Assembly (NCBI GenBank): GCA_021820485.1
Contig: JAKADO010000012.1
Span: forward strand, 1 to 50,792
Direction: 5' to 3'
Origin: Bacillota bacterium
GTDB taxonomy: Bacteria > Bacillota > Sulfobacillia > Sulfobacillales > Sulfobacillaceae
DNA length: 50,792 nucleotides
Below, one piece after another: positions 1 to 8,173 of this stretch. Made by a program: the position numbers and the translations under genes. The notes under the pieces were generated by a model. The model saw nothing but the letters and a program-made list of their open reading frames with translations. It was not told the origin of the DNA and made no database searches. Every line of letters starts with the position of its first letter. Position 1 is the first letter of the stretch.

Positions 1-385
1 AAAGCGTATTCTCCCCGCTGTAGGCCTGCCAGTTGGTGTTGGTTCCAAAGCTGGTGGCCGTGTTGAACGCCAACTGCGGATTGACCGCTCCCATGTGCTG
101 CGGATTCCATGGCAAGTGCCCTTGAACGCGCAAAAGGATATAGGCGATGACAATCCACGCAAAGTTGGTCAAAATCAACGCCAAGCCGTACTGCTTGGCT
201 GTCATCGATACCGACGGGTCAATCCCAAACAGCCGAAAAATCGCATTCTCGATGGGCCGCATCGGTTTGTCCAAAAATGTTGGCTCATACGCGAAGACTC
301 TGGCAATGTAGGTGCCAAGGGGCTTCACAGTAATGAGAAAAATCCCGATGGCGACAACCCAGACGGCTGCCGTTTGCAGCGACAC
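1..385 (-). CDS. kdpA: Potassium-transporting ATPase subunit KdpA, N-terminal part (cut by window edge)
   Basis: KdpA is the K+-selective channel-like subunit of the KdpFABC P-type ATPase in the membrane. About 128 N-terminal residues are visible: a first membrane helix (AAVWVVAIGIFLITV), the conserved VKPLGTYIARVF stretch, and the first selectivity-filter region with TNTNWQAYSGE. The start is a GTG at 385, eight bases after an AAGGAG Shine-Dalgarno. It lies 20 bases downstream of kdpF, as in other kdp operons. The rest of kdpA, and presumably kdpB and kdpC, lie beyond base 1. The visible part has no frame damage. Confidence 0.95.
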   Translation of the reverse strand, partial: MSLQTAAVWVVAIGIFLITVKPLGTYIARVFAYEPTFLDKPMRPIENAIFRLFGIDPSVSMTAKQYGLALILTNFAWIVIAYILLRVQGHLPWNPQHMGAVNPQLAFNTATSFGTNTNWQAYSGENTL

Positions 386-405
386 ACGATCATCTCCTTG
401 ACGCG

Positions 406-489
406 CTAGAATTTCTCAGGGTGAATGATGACATACACCAAGTAGATGCTGACGGCCACCGCGAGGCCTAATAGGATTCCACCTTCCAC
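406..489 (-). CDS. kdpF: KdpF, small membrane subunit of the Kdp ATPase
   Basis: A 27-residue single-helix peptide too short for most gene callers. The GTG start at 489 follows a GGGAGG ribosome site by seven bases. The sequence contains GLAVAVSIYLVYVIIHPEKF and ends just before kdpA. KdpF proteins are about 29 residues with this pattern (one hydrophobic helix, LVY, then a short charged tail ending in EKF or EAF). KdpF stabilises the KdpABC complex by contacting KdpA. The position directly before kdpA and the tail motif make the call strong despite the length. Confidence 0.9.
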   Translation of the reverse strand: MEGGILLGLAVAVSIYLVYVIIHPEKF

Positions 490-508
490 GACGGAGCCTC
501 CCTTGCGC

Positions 509-592
509 CTAGAGACGCGCTAGATAATGTAGCAACGCAATCATCAAGCCCATCAAAACCAGGATGAGCGCGATCATCTCGAAATCCAGCAT
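509..592 (-). CDS. 27-residue single-helix membrane peptide upstream of kdpF
   Basis: The ATG at 592 follows an AGGAAGGTGAGGAC ribosome site. The peptide begins MLDFEM, continues as one hydrophobic helix (IALILVLMGLMIALLHYLA) and ends RL. It is the same length as KdpF and sits immediately before it, after the promoter region and separated from kdpE by a terminator, so it is the first gene of the kdpFA transcript. It is not KdpF itself, because a good KdpF follows. It may be a KdpF paralogue or another micro-subunit; the function is unknown. Longer upstream reading is unlikely because it would run into the promoter repeats and terminator. Confidence 0.65.
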   Translation of the reverse strand: MLDFEMIALILVLMGLMIALLHYLARL

Positions 593-622
593 TGTCCTCA
601 CCTTCCTGTTCAAGACTTTCCT

Positions 623-680
623 AGTATCGTCATTTGCCTGTAAAAAAGTCCGTAAAAGAACCTCTGGGCTGTGTAAAAAA
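623..680 (-). promoter_or_regulatory. kdp promoter region with three TTTTAC repeats (possible KdpE operator)
   Basis: On the minus strand three T-rich repeats, TTTTTTACAC (671-680), TTCTTTTACG (651-660) and TTTTTTACAG (638-647), precede a possible -10 GATACT (623-628). The AC steps are about 21 and 12 bases apart, near whole helical turns. E. coli KdpE binds a T-rich site containing a TTTTTTTACA stretch, so this is a plausible KdpE operator. No good -35 is visible, as expected for an activator-dependent promoter. The operator role is inference. Confidence 0.5.
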
Positions 681-685
681 CACAT

Positions 686-725
686 AAAAAAAACGCCCCC
701 ATGGCGCGCGAGATTCATGGAGGGC
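686..725 (-). terminator. Rho-independent terminator after kdpE
   Basis: On the minus strand the stem GCCC(T)CCATG pairs with CATGGGGGC (one bulged T) and is followed by eight T residues. It overlaps the kdpE stop and separates the kinase/regulator transcript from the kdpFA transcript. Confidence 0.85.
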
Positions 726-1426
726 TACTGCCCATGCGGACTAGGATAGAGAGCATAGCCCACCCCCGCGTGGGAGACCAAGTAGACGGGATGGTGCGGG
801 TCGGGCTCGATGTAGCTTCTGAGCCGCCGAATATAGACGCGCAGGTATTCGTGTTCGGAGAGATATTCGGCTCCCCAGACGCGGCTTAACAAATGTTCGT
901 GCGTCAACACCTTCCCGCAGTGGCTTGTCAACTCCAGACAGAGCCGCCATTCAATCGGCGTCAGCCGGACCCGTCCGGTTGGTCCCTCGACCTCGCGTGT
1001 GTCCTTGGCCAGCCGAATGTCTCCGCACCCCATCGGTTCGGCTTGCAGCAAGTCGCGGCTCCTTCGGAGCAGCGCCCGAATCCGTGCCAGCATTTCTCCC
1101 GGCGAAAAGGGCTTTGACAAATAGTCGTCGGCTCCCAAATCCAAGGCTTGAATGGTGTCGGCCTCGGAATCCAGCGCCGTCAGCACCATCACTGGCACGC
1201 TGGACATTTTGCGAATCCGCTGGCATAGCGTAAATCCGTCCATATCCGGCAAGCGAAGGTCCAAAAGCACCACATCCGGCTCCCGCTGATAGATAACCTG
1301 CAGCGCTTCGTGGCCATCGGCCGCTTCTTGGACGTCATAGCCAGCCATGGCGAGATTGGCGCGAATCAGCCGCCGATACTTCGCCTCATCGTCAATCACC
1401 AGCACCGTGCCCAAGATGTCTTCCAT
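725..1426 (-). CDS. kdpE: KdpE-type response regulator (OmpR family)
   Basis: A 233-residue two-component regulator: receiver domain at about residues 7-120 (IDDE acidic pair, phospho-acceptor D56 in LLDLRLPD, conserved lysine in SKPFSPGEML) and a C-terminal winged-helix DNA-binding domain with the OmpR/KdpE pattern (LTPIEWRLCLELTSHCGKVLTHEHLL, VYIRRLRSYIE). The ATG at 1426 lies behind an AGGGAG site, two bases after the kinase stop; a longer in-frame reading would sit inside the kinase gene. The neighbouring kinase is the likely phosphodonor, and kdpFA just downstream is the likely target. Assignment as KdpE rests on context plus domain type. Confidence 0.9.
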   Translation of the reverse strand: MEDILGTVLVIDDEAKYRRLIRANLAMAGYDVQEAADGHEALQVIYQREPDVVLLDLRLPDMDGFTLCQRIRKMSSVPVMVLTALDSEADTIQALDLGADDYLSKPFSPGEMLARIRALLRRSRDLLQAEPMGCGDIRLAKDTREVEGPTGRVRLTPIEWRLCLELTSHCGKVLTHEHLLSRVWGAEYLSEHEYLRVYIRRLRSYIEPDPHHPVYLVSHAGVGYALYPSPHGQ

Positions 1427-1428
1427 GC

Positions 1429-3096
1429 CTATCGCATCTCCCTCTGGCCCTGATGAGGAGCCCCGTTGTCCTCGCGCTCCCTTCGCGAGCATCCCTCCAT
1501 CGGCAGCTGCATGGTGACTTGGAAGCCGCCGCCGGGCGCATTCGCTGCCTCGAGCCGGCCCCCATGCAATCCCACAATGCGCTTCACGATGGATAACCCC
1601 AGCCCCGAACCGCGAATCTCGGACTGGGCATGGACGGGCACGCGATAGAACCGTTCAAAGATTTTCTCCATCTCCGCCGGCGGGACACCGGGTCCCCAGT
1701 CCCGCACGGATACCGTCCAGTCCTCCGCCGAGACATGAAATTCCACCTGGACCAATCCCTTCGAATACTTTAAAGCATTTTGCAACAAATCGCTCAGCGC
1801 AGTGGTGAGCTCGCGCGGGTCGCCATAGACCAAGGTATCTTGGGGCGGCATCTGATGGACCACGATGCGGTCCTGATCCCAGACCGTATAGCGTTCGAGG
1901 GCGCCCTGAAACCAGACTCCCAGCGCAAACGCTGTCGGTTCAAAGGGAACCTCCGCACTGTCCACGCGCGACATGAGGAGGAGGTGGTCAATCAACTCTT
2001 CCAGTTCATGCGTTTCGGAGACAGCCACCTCCAAAAATTCCCGCCGATCATGAGCCGACATCCGTTCCCACGACTTGTCGAGCGTCTCCAAGTACCCTTT
2101 GACCAGCCCCAAAGGGGTCCTCAGCTCATGCGACACGTTGGCCAAAATCTCCGATTGCATGCGTGCCCGCTCTTCCATCAACCGGTTGCGGCGCGCTTCC
2201 TCCGCCAGTTCCGCCGTTGATGCCGCAATCGCGATCTCCTGCGCCAGCACATCGAGCAGATCGCGATACGTATAATACCAATCGGATTCATGAGATGTAA
2301 GGAGCAAGACTCCCCATGGTGTGTTCTGGTAGATCAGAGGAAAGACACCGACCCGCGCTATTCGCACGCCGGGAATTAGATAGCCCCCCTCGCCCAAGTC
2401 CCCACTGTAGCGGGCAGCATTGTCTTTCAAGGCTTGGCCAATCAAGCCCGCATCCGATCCAATAAAGATGCGCGGAATCGGGTCCTCGGACAATAACAGC
2501 GATCCAAAAGCCGCATAAAGTGCCAAACTGTTGGCGCGATTCTCCGTGAGCCGGTAGATGGCCGCGCTTCCTACCGCTGTGTGCTGCGCCACCTCCGTGA
2601 GAATGTTCTGCATCACATCACGCGGGTTGGGGTCCGTTGCCAGTGAGGCCCAGCCTCGGGCGATGGCCAGCAACTGTTCCTTCAAGAGGGCATGCTCCGC
2701 CTCAAGCCACGCGATATGCCCCTCCCTCATCCAATAGATGGCTGCGACGATGACCACAAAGGCAATCGTCCACGCAGCAGGGGACACGAACCACTGGTTC
2801 TGGGCGAGTCGATGGAGATGGTCCACCGCCACCTGGTTCAAAAGCACATTGCTCCGCCGCACCTTCGGTGCACCCAGCAATGATGCGGCCATCCCCAAGA
2901 GATGATGCCTCAGCGGTGCAGAAGCGGTTCGTGAGGCCGCGCCTATGGCTGAGATGGCCAATACCGTTTGGCTGTAGCGCTCATGCCACAAAAAGGACAC
3001 CCGAGCCAAAACCACGACCAGGCCCAGCCCGATTCCCAGCAAAGCGGCTCCCTGCCAGCCCCCCCATCGCCTCTTGCCGCGTCGTTTCACCCGCAT
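1429..3096 (-). CDS. Two-TM sensor histidine kinase, KdpD-like core without the KdpD/USP domain
   Basis: A 555-residue membrane kinase. Residues 15-35 and about 106-122 are membrane helices flanking a roughly 70-residue outer loop. Residues about 145-295 look like a GAF sensor domain. The dimerisation box is VSHELRTPLG with phospho-acceptor H323. The ATPase domain has the N box (NALKYSKG), DWGPGVPP and GSGLGLSIV. Classical KdpD is about 900 residues with a large cytosolic KdpD plus USP domain before four helices; none of that is present here. It is two bases from kdpE, so it almost certainly phosphorylates it. Calling it KdpD would rest on position only. Confidence 0.88.
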   Translation of the reverse strand: MRVKRRGKRRWGGWQGAALLGIGLGLVVVLARVSFLWHERYSQTVLAISAIGAASRTASAPLRHHLLGMAASLLGAPKVRRSNVLLNQVAVDHLHRLAQNQWFVSPAAWTIAFVVIVAAIYWMREGHIAWLEAEHALLKEQLLAIARGWASLATDPNPRDVMQNILTEVAQHTAVGSAAIYRLTENRANSLALYAAFGSLLLSEDPIPRIFIGSDAGLIGQALKDNAARYSGDLGEGGYLIPGVRIARVGVFPLIYQNTPWGVLLLTSHESDWYYTYRDLLDVLAQEIAIAASTAELAEEARRNRLMEERARMQSEILANVSHELRTPLGLVKGYLETLDKSWERMSAHDRREFLEVAVSETHELEELIDHLLLMSRVDSAEVPFEPTAFALGVWFQGALERYTVWDQDRIVVHQMPPQDTLVYGDPRELTTALSDLLQNALKYSKGLVQVEFHVSAEDWTVSVRDWGPGVPPAEMEKIFERFYRVPVHAQSEIRGSGLGLSIVKRIVGLHGGRLEAANAPGGGFQVTMQLPMEGCSRREREDNGAPHQGQREMR

Positions 3097-3191
3097 CGCC
3101 CTTACATTCGTTTTGAGGGTAATGGTATGCCAATCGTGAGGAAATGTCTAACCTCTGGCCGCGCACATCGTTCAATGGCTCGGGAGCGACG

Positions 3192-5033
3192 TTACGGTTG
3201 GCGGTTTTTGGCCGGATCCGCGAGATGCATCGGTACCGTCCCAATGACCACGTCCGTGCGGCGGCGGAGTGCCCGTGAAATCGCTGTCCCTATTCGATTG
3301 TGCAGAAGACTCGACCCCCAGCCATCCGGCACCACCTCGGGCACCAACACCAGCACACGTTCATTCGCGCGACGCTCGATCGTATTGATGAAGCGCGTCA
3401 GTGGCCGGATGACGGAGTGGTACTGGGACTTCAACACCACCAATCGAACGGGTGGATTCCATGCCTTCCACAACGCGTGAAAGCGCTGCCCCGCCTCGCT
3501 CTCTTCGCCTCCCGACTCAAAGAGCACCACCACGGCAATCACGTCGTGGCTTAGCGACAAGGCATGGTCCAACGCCCTACGAGTCAATTCCGTGACATTC
3601 GGGGCGATGGGCACAATCACCACCGGCGTCGGCCGAGGCGTCAGCGGATCCGGAACCTGGCCCACTCGCAGTTCCCTTCCCACCCTCTCGTAATACCGCT
3701 TCACGCGCCGAAACAGGAATATCAGGATAGGAATGGCCACGACCACGACCCACGCCCCAGCAGCAAACTTGGTAGTGACGAACAGCAAGGTGGCGACTCC
3801 CGTCGCCATGGCTCCCAGCAGATTGAGCGACGCTCGCAAGCGCCATGCCTTGGGGCGCACCTTGCGCCAATGAAACACCATGCCGAGTTGCGACAGGGTG
3901 AATCCCGTGAACACCCCGATGGCGAACATCGGGATGAGAGCCTGGGTATTTCCATTGACAGCAACGAGCAAGACCCCCGACGCAATCGCCAAAACCCAAA
4001 TTCCCCGTTCAAACACCAATCGGTCGCCGCGGATTGCAAATGCCTGCGGCAAATAGCGGTCGCGGGCCAACAGGCTTGCCAACACCGGCAGGCCCCCAAA
4101 GGAAGTGTTGGCCGCCAGCCCCAGCACCATCGTAATGGCAAGCGAAACCACAAAGTAGGCCCAGCTTCGGCCCACCGACGCCGTCATCACGCGGCTGAGC
4201 AGTGTCTCATTGCCGCCAGGCAGCACCCCGAACCGGATGGTCAAAGCGGCAATTCCAAAGAGCATGGTTGCCAAAAGAATCCCCAACAGCCATTCCGTGC
4301 GCTTGGCCCGCTTCTGCCGGGGCTCTCGAAAGAGCGGAACCCCGTTGGCGATCGCCTCCACCCCGGTCAAGGCCGTACAACCGGCCGCGAAGGCTTTCAT
4401 CAGGAAAAAGAGGCTCACGTGCGGCGACCTCGGGGGCAAAGTGTGGACGGGATGGCTCATGGACGGATGAATGAAGCCCCATGCCAACAGTGCCAGAAGC
4501 CCCACAATAAAGACCATGGTGGGCAGCAAAAAGGCGCGGGCGCTCTCGCCGACGCCTCTCAAGTTCAAAACCGTCACTATCGCCAACAAGACCAAGCACA
4601 GAGGAAGCGTCCACGGCAACAAGGCAGGAAAGGCAGAGGTCAAAGCGCCAATGCCGGCAGCAATTGAAATGGATACCGTAAGGATGTAGTCAACAATCAA
4701 GGCTGCAGCAGCCAAGTGGCTGGCACCCAGACCCAAATTGTCCTTGGAGACGGCATAGGCCCCGCCACCTTTAGGGTACGCGTCAATCACTTGGCTGTAA
4801 GACAGGACCAAAAGAGCCAAGAGCCCAATAATCGCGAGGGAAATGGGCAGGAGATAGCGAATTCCGGCGGCACCTACCGTGATCAACACCAAGGCAATGG
4901 CCTCAGGTCCGTAGGCTACCGACGTCAGCGCGTCCAACGAGAGCGCCGCCAATCCTTCAGAGGTCCCAATCTCCTCGGAACCCGCTTCGGCCGCCTTAAG
5001 CGGCCGCCCGATCAAAAGATGCCACACATCCAT
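3192..5033 (-). CDS. kimA: KimA-type potassium uptake transporter (APC superfamily)
   Basis: A 613-residue transporter with about 12 helices and a C-terminal cytosolic domain. It closely follows Bacillus subtilis KimA (YdaO), a high-affinity K+ importer inhibited by c-di-AMP. Matching stretches include DALTSVAYGPEAI, SYSQVIDAYPKGGGAYAVSK, DYILTVSISIAAGIGALTSAFPAL, NLRGVGESA and KAFAAGCTALTGVEAI. The C-terminal part (VVIVPIAPNVTELTRRALD onward) is the USP-like domain that binds c-di-AMP in the family. Family identification is from memory of the KimA sequence. No clear SD precedes the ATG. The 28-base gap to the MFS gene leaves no room for a ydaO riboswitch directly upstream. Confidence 0.88.
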   Translation of the reverse strand: MDVWHLLIGRPLKAAEAGSEEIGTSEGLAALSLDALTSVAYGPEAIALVLITVGAAGIRYLLPISLAIIGLLALLVLSYSQVIDAYPKGGGAYAVSKDNLGLGASHLAAAALIVDYILTVSISIAAGIGALTSAFPALLPWTLPLCLVLLAIVTVLNLRGVGESARAFLLPTMVFIVGLLALLAWGFIHPSMSHPVHTLPPRSPHVSLFFLMKAFAAGCTALTGVEAIANGVPLFREPRQKRAKRTEWLLGILLATMLFGIAALTIRFGVLPGGNETLLSRVMTASVGRSWAYFVVSLAITMVLGLAANTSFGGLPVLASLLARDRYLPQAFAIRGDRLVFERGIWVLAIASGVLLVAVNGNTQALIPMFAIGVFTGFTLSQLGMVFHWRKVRPKAWRLRASLNLLGAMATGVATLLFVTTKFAAGAWVVVVAIPILIFLFRRVKRYYERVGRELRVGQVPDPLTPRPTPVVIVPIAPNVTELTRRALDHALSLSHDVIAVVVLFESGGEESEAGQRFHALWKAWNPPVRLVVLKSQYHSVIRPLTRFINTIERRANERVLVLVPEVVPDGWGSSLLHNRIGTAISRALRRRTDVVIGTVPMHLADPAKNRQP

Positions 5034-5061
5034 AGCAGTAGTTTACCATGTTGTACCAAAG

Positions 5062-6312
5062 TTAGCCGCCTATCGATTGCGCCGCATCAGTCCCGGCGCT
5101 GTCCTCGGAGCCACGCCATAACGACGCCCTCGCCATCGCCCCCACTCCCACCACAATGCAGGCGATCCCGCCGACCGCCACCGTGGCGCGGCTCCCCATC
5201 GCGCCGATGAGAAATCCTCCCAGGGCCTGGCCCAGCGGCAGGCCAAGACCCGTGATGCCATTGATGGCCCCGAAAACCCGACCGCGCAGACTGTCCGGAA
5301 CCAACCGTTGACGCCATAGCGAGAACAAAATGTTGTATGGCGCATAGGTCAGTCCCCCCAAGGCCAGCAGGACGGCTGCGACCCAAGCGTGGCGCGTAAG
5401 TCCGATGGCGCCACTGAACAGACCCCAACTCATGATGATGGTGGACACGACGATTCGGAGCGGCCACGAGGGGCGGAGGCGTCCCCACGCCAAGGTGCCC
5501 ACCAGAGCGCCAACCGCAAAGCTGGACCACAATGCCCCGAGAACCCGCGGGCCGCCATGGAACACGCTGTGCACCAGGACAGGAAGCGCTGGTTCGAGGG
5601 GGCCATAGGTCAGGCTAAACAGCAAGGTCACCACCACCAGAACCAGGAGAAGCGGCACTCGCCGAAGGAAGGTCCATCCGGAAACCATGTCGCGTAAAAA
5701 GGTTCCCGCCACGTGGTCCTGCGACTCGGCGCGGAACCGATCGCGGGGAATCCCCCATAGGGCAACGAAGTAGACAAGATAGGCCCCGCTGGTCAGCATC
5801 AGTGTCCATGGCACACCTAGGGCTGCCACCAGGACGCCGCCCAGCGCCGGTCCGAGCAACGTCACCACATTCATATTGATTTGCATCAAGGTGTTGGCGG
5901 ACTCCCACTCCCCCGCCTCAACCACATTGGGCAGCACAATCATTCGTCCCAAATAGGCGAGGGGCGAGAGTCCGCCTGACACGACGGCCAACGCGATCAG
6001 AAGGCCCAAGGGAAGCTGGTGCGCCACATAAAGCACCGCCAACGCCACAAAGATGCCGGCCTGCAGCACATTGTCCAGATTGAGCATCAACTTGCGGGGA
6101 ACGCGGTCCAGCAACACTCCCACCCAAGGTGATGCCAACATGTCTCCGGCTGCGTAAAGTGCCAGAACGAGACCGATCTTCGTGCCGGACCCGGTTGTTT
6201 TCAGCACCAGCCAGGTGAGTGCAATGATGCCCACTTGGACTCCCAGCCGCACCGCTAACGTGCCCAGCCAAAGCCTCCGAAAGTGTCGGTTTCTCCAGAC
6301 CTCCCGATGCAC
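5062..6312 (-). CDS. MFS transporter
   Basis: A 416-residue major facilitator superfamily protein with about 12 predicted helices and the loop motif GVLLDRVPRKLML between helices 2 and 3. The general pattern (RNRHFRRLWLGTLAVRLG at the N-terminus) is that of EntS/MefA-like exporters with unknown substrate. The start is a GTG at 6312, six bases after AAGGGGG. It is 28 bases upstream of kimA and may be co-transcribed with it, so its product could act in ion or pH stress, but nothing in the sequence names a substrate. Confidence 0.85.
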   Translation of the reverse strand: MHREVWRNRHFRRLWLGTLAVRLGVQVGIIALTWLVLKTTGSGTKIGLVLALYAAGDMLASPWVGVLLDRVPRKLMLNLDNVLQAGIFVALAVLYVAHQLPLGLLIALAVVSGGLSPLAYLGRMIVLPNVVEAGEWESANTLMQINMNVVTLLGPALGGVLVAALGVPWTLMLTSGAYLVYFVALWGIPRDRFRAESQDHVAGTFLRDMVSGWTFLRRVPLLLVLVVVTLLFSLTYGPLEPALPVLVHSVFHGGPRVLGALWSSFAVGALVGTLAWGRLRPSWPLRIVVSTIIMSWGLFSGAIGLTRHAWVAAVLLALGGLTYAPYNILFSLWRQRLVPDSLRGRVFGAINGITGLGLPLGQALGGFLIGAMGSRATVAVGGIACIVVGVGAMARASLWRGSEDSAGTDAAQSIGG

Positions 6313-6392
6313 ACAAGTCCCCCTTCGAGCTCATGACCCCTCCGTGTACGGGGAAAGCGCCTGCCGTACGATACATCTTTGGTCCTAGACAC

Positions 6393-6398
6393 TATAAT
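6393..6398 (+). promoter_or_regulatory. Consensus -10 box before the 61-aa gene
   Basis: A perfect TATAAT stands 24 bases before the start codon at 6422. The best -35 at 17-base spacing (6370-6375, GATACA) matches only half of the consensus. Confidence 0.55.
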
Positions 6399-6421
6399 GA
6401 AACGAGAGAGGAGTCGTCGCC

Positions 6422-6607
6422 ATGGCCATTACCGAAGGCAACAGCGTGATCGACCCGCGCCGTCCCCACGAACAACGCATGGGAAAGGTTATCGCTGTCC
6501 GCCGCAATCCCGCCTGCCTCATGCGCACATTGGTCATTCGCTGGTCCGACGAGATTCCCACCATTGAGGAAATGGAAGAAATTGAGTTTGGACCGCTCGA
6601 AGATTAA
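6422..6607 (+). CDS. Small conserved-looking protein of unknown function (61 aa)
   Basis: A free-standing 61-residue protein on the opposite strand to its neighbours. It has its own TATAAT box and an AGAGGAG ribosome site eight bases before the ATG. The first half is basic (HEQRMGKVIAVRRNPACLMRTLVIRW); the last 20 residues are acidic (EEMEEIEFGPLED). There is one cysteine and no membrane segment. I do not recognise a family. Independent transcription and translation signals argue it is real. It lies between the divergent MFS gene and the convergent dCMP deaminase gene. Confidence 0.7.
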   Translation: MAITEGNSVIDPRRPHEQRMGKVIAVRRNPACLMRTLVIRWSDEIPTIEEMEEIEFGPLED

Positions 6608-6664
6608 GACGCCACCAATCGATGCCGAATGGATCGAGACCAGGGCCCGTTCGCACGCGCCTCC

Positions 6665-7105
6665 TTATTCCAGAAACGGCGCGGGCTGTGGCAACTGTAT
6701 CAGTTGCACGCCGGTCCGGGTAATCAGTTCCAATGTTTCTGGACTTTCATAGGGACGCAGGTAATAAATCGTCTGGATACCCGCCTGGACCAACGCGCGG
6801 GCGCAATGGCGGCATGGCATGTCGGTGCAGTACAAGTCCACCCCCTGTGTTGCGATGCCGTAGCGTGCACACTGCAACAGCGCGTTCAACTCTGCATGGA
6901 TGGTCCTCACACAGTGGTCATTTTCAATGATGCACCCCGCCTCGGTGCAATGGGGCTGGCCCGAGGGAGAGCCATTATAGCCCGTTGCGATCACGCGATG
7001 GTCCCGGACAAGCACCGCCCCCACTGCGCGGCGAGGACACGTCGACCGCGTGGCGGCCAATAGGCTCATCTGCATAAAGTATTCGCTCCACGACGCACGC
7101 ACCAT
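6665..7105 (-). CDS. dCMP deaminase (ComEB-like cytidylate deaminase)
   Basis: A 146-residue zinc deaminase. The catalytic HAE motif is at H70-E72 (TIHAELNAL) and the zinc ligands at C98 and C101 (MPCRHC). Further cysteines and a histidine (C53, C58, H64, C65) fit the second zinc site of dCMP deaminases. It would convert dCMP to dUMP for dTMP synthesis; the family also includes ComEB. The ATG follows AAGGGAG by seven bases. It is monocistronic, between the convergent 61-aa gene and the opp terminator. Confidence 0.88.
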   Translation of the reverse strand: MVRASWSEYFMQMSLLAATRSTCPRRAVGAVLVRDHRVIATGYNGSPSGQPHCTEAGCIIENDHCVRTIHAELNALLQCARYGIATQGVDLYCTDMPCRHCARALVQAGIQTIYYLRPYESPETLELITRTGVQLIQLPQPAPFLE

Positions 7106-7128
7106 TCAAAACTCCCTTCTGTCAGAAA

Positions 7129-7152
7129 AACGGGCCCCCCGCGGGGCCCGTT
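7129..7152 (-). terminator. Rho-independent terminator of the oppD-oppF unit
   Basis: Perfect 10-bp stem AACGGGCCCC/GGGGCCCGTT with a four-base loop. On the minus strand it runs into a T stretch (GTTTTTCTG). It is 17 bases past the end of the oppF-like gene. Confidence 0.92.
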
Positions 7153-7168
7153 GATAGGATAGGACGCT

Positions 7169-8173
7169 TTACCGGAAGTGACAGGCGACCCAGTGACCCG
7201 GGGCCGACTCCTTCAGGGGCGGCCTTTCCACCTTGCACTGCTCCTGCGCAATGGGGCACCGTGTGTGGAACCGGCAACCACTAGGCGGATTGACCGGACT
7301 CGGCACATCGCCTTGCAGGATGATCCGCTCCCGACGCGCCGCGGGGTTGGGAATCGGGATAGCCGAAAACAGCGCTTCAGTGTAAGGGTGCAGCGGATGC
7401 TTGTAAATTTCCTCCGACTCCGCGATTTCCATCATCACGCCGAGGTACATCACACCGACGCGATCGGAGATGTGCCGGATGACGTTCAAACCGTGCGCGA
7501 TGAAGAGGTAGGTCAGCCCGAACTCCCGCTGAAGATCCTCCATCAAATTCAAAATCTGCGACTGAATGGACACGTCCAAAGCGGACACCGGCTCGTCGGC
7601 CACTACCAGCTTCGGATTCAAGGCCAAGGCACGAGCAATGCCGATGCGCTGACGCTGGCCACCCGAGAACTCATGCGGATAGCGGCGAATGTGGTAGGCG
7701 GCCAATCCGACCACTTCCAGCAATTCACGGACTCGCTTTTGCCGCTCCTGATTGTTGCCAATCTTGTGAATGGCCAGCGGCTCCTCAATGATTTCACCAA
7801 CCGACATACGCGGGTTCAACGATCCAAAGGGATCTTGGAACACAATCTGCATTTCACGGCGCAAGTTGCGCAGTTCACTCTTCGAAGCCTTAACAATGTC
7901 CTTGCCCTCGAAATACACATTGCCGGAGGTTGGCTCAATCAAACGCAGCACGGCGCGCCCCGTGGTGGTCTTGCCGCAACCTGACTCCCCCACCAGTCCC
8001 AAGGTCTCCCCGCGCTTCACATCAAAGCTGACTCCATCCACAGCCTTGACGTGGCCCACGGTACGCGAGAACAATCCACCGGTAATCGGGAAATACTTGG
8101 TCAAGTTCTGAACGGACAGCAGGACTTCAGGATCAATTTCGGTTTTCGTTGTGTTGTCTAAAACGGCACTCAT
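7169..8173 (-). CDS. Oligopeptide/dipeptide ABC transporter ATP-binding protein, OppF type
   Basis: A 334-residue ATPase with Walker A GESGCGKT, signature [17 protein letters not shown], Walker [13 protein letters not shown] and the C-terminal OppF/DppF extension with the four-cysteine-like motif ending [15 protein letters not shown]. The start overlaps the oppD stop in an ATGA, with GGAAGGAGG seven bases before it, so the pair is translationally coupled. It would energise peptide or nickel-type import with the partner ATPase and two permeases, which are not in this window. The substrate cannot be told from ATPases. Confidence 0.92.
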   Translation of the reverse strand: MSAVLDNTTKTEIDPEVLLSVQNLTKYFPITGGLFSRTVGHVKAVDGVSFDVKRGETLGLVGESGCGKTTTGRAVLRLIEPTSGNVYFEGKDIVKASKSELRNLRREMQIVFQDPFGSLNPRMSVGEIIEEPLAIHKIGNNQERQKRVRELLEVVGLAAYHIRRYPHEFSGGQRQRIGIARALALNPKLVVADEPVSALDVSIQSQILNLMEDLQREFGLTYLFIAHGLNVIRHISDRVGVMYLGVMMEIAESEEIYKHPLHPYTEALFSAIPIPNPAARRERIILQGDVPSPVNPPSGCRFHTRCPIAQEQCKVERPPLKESAPGHWVACHFR

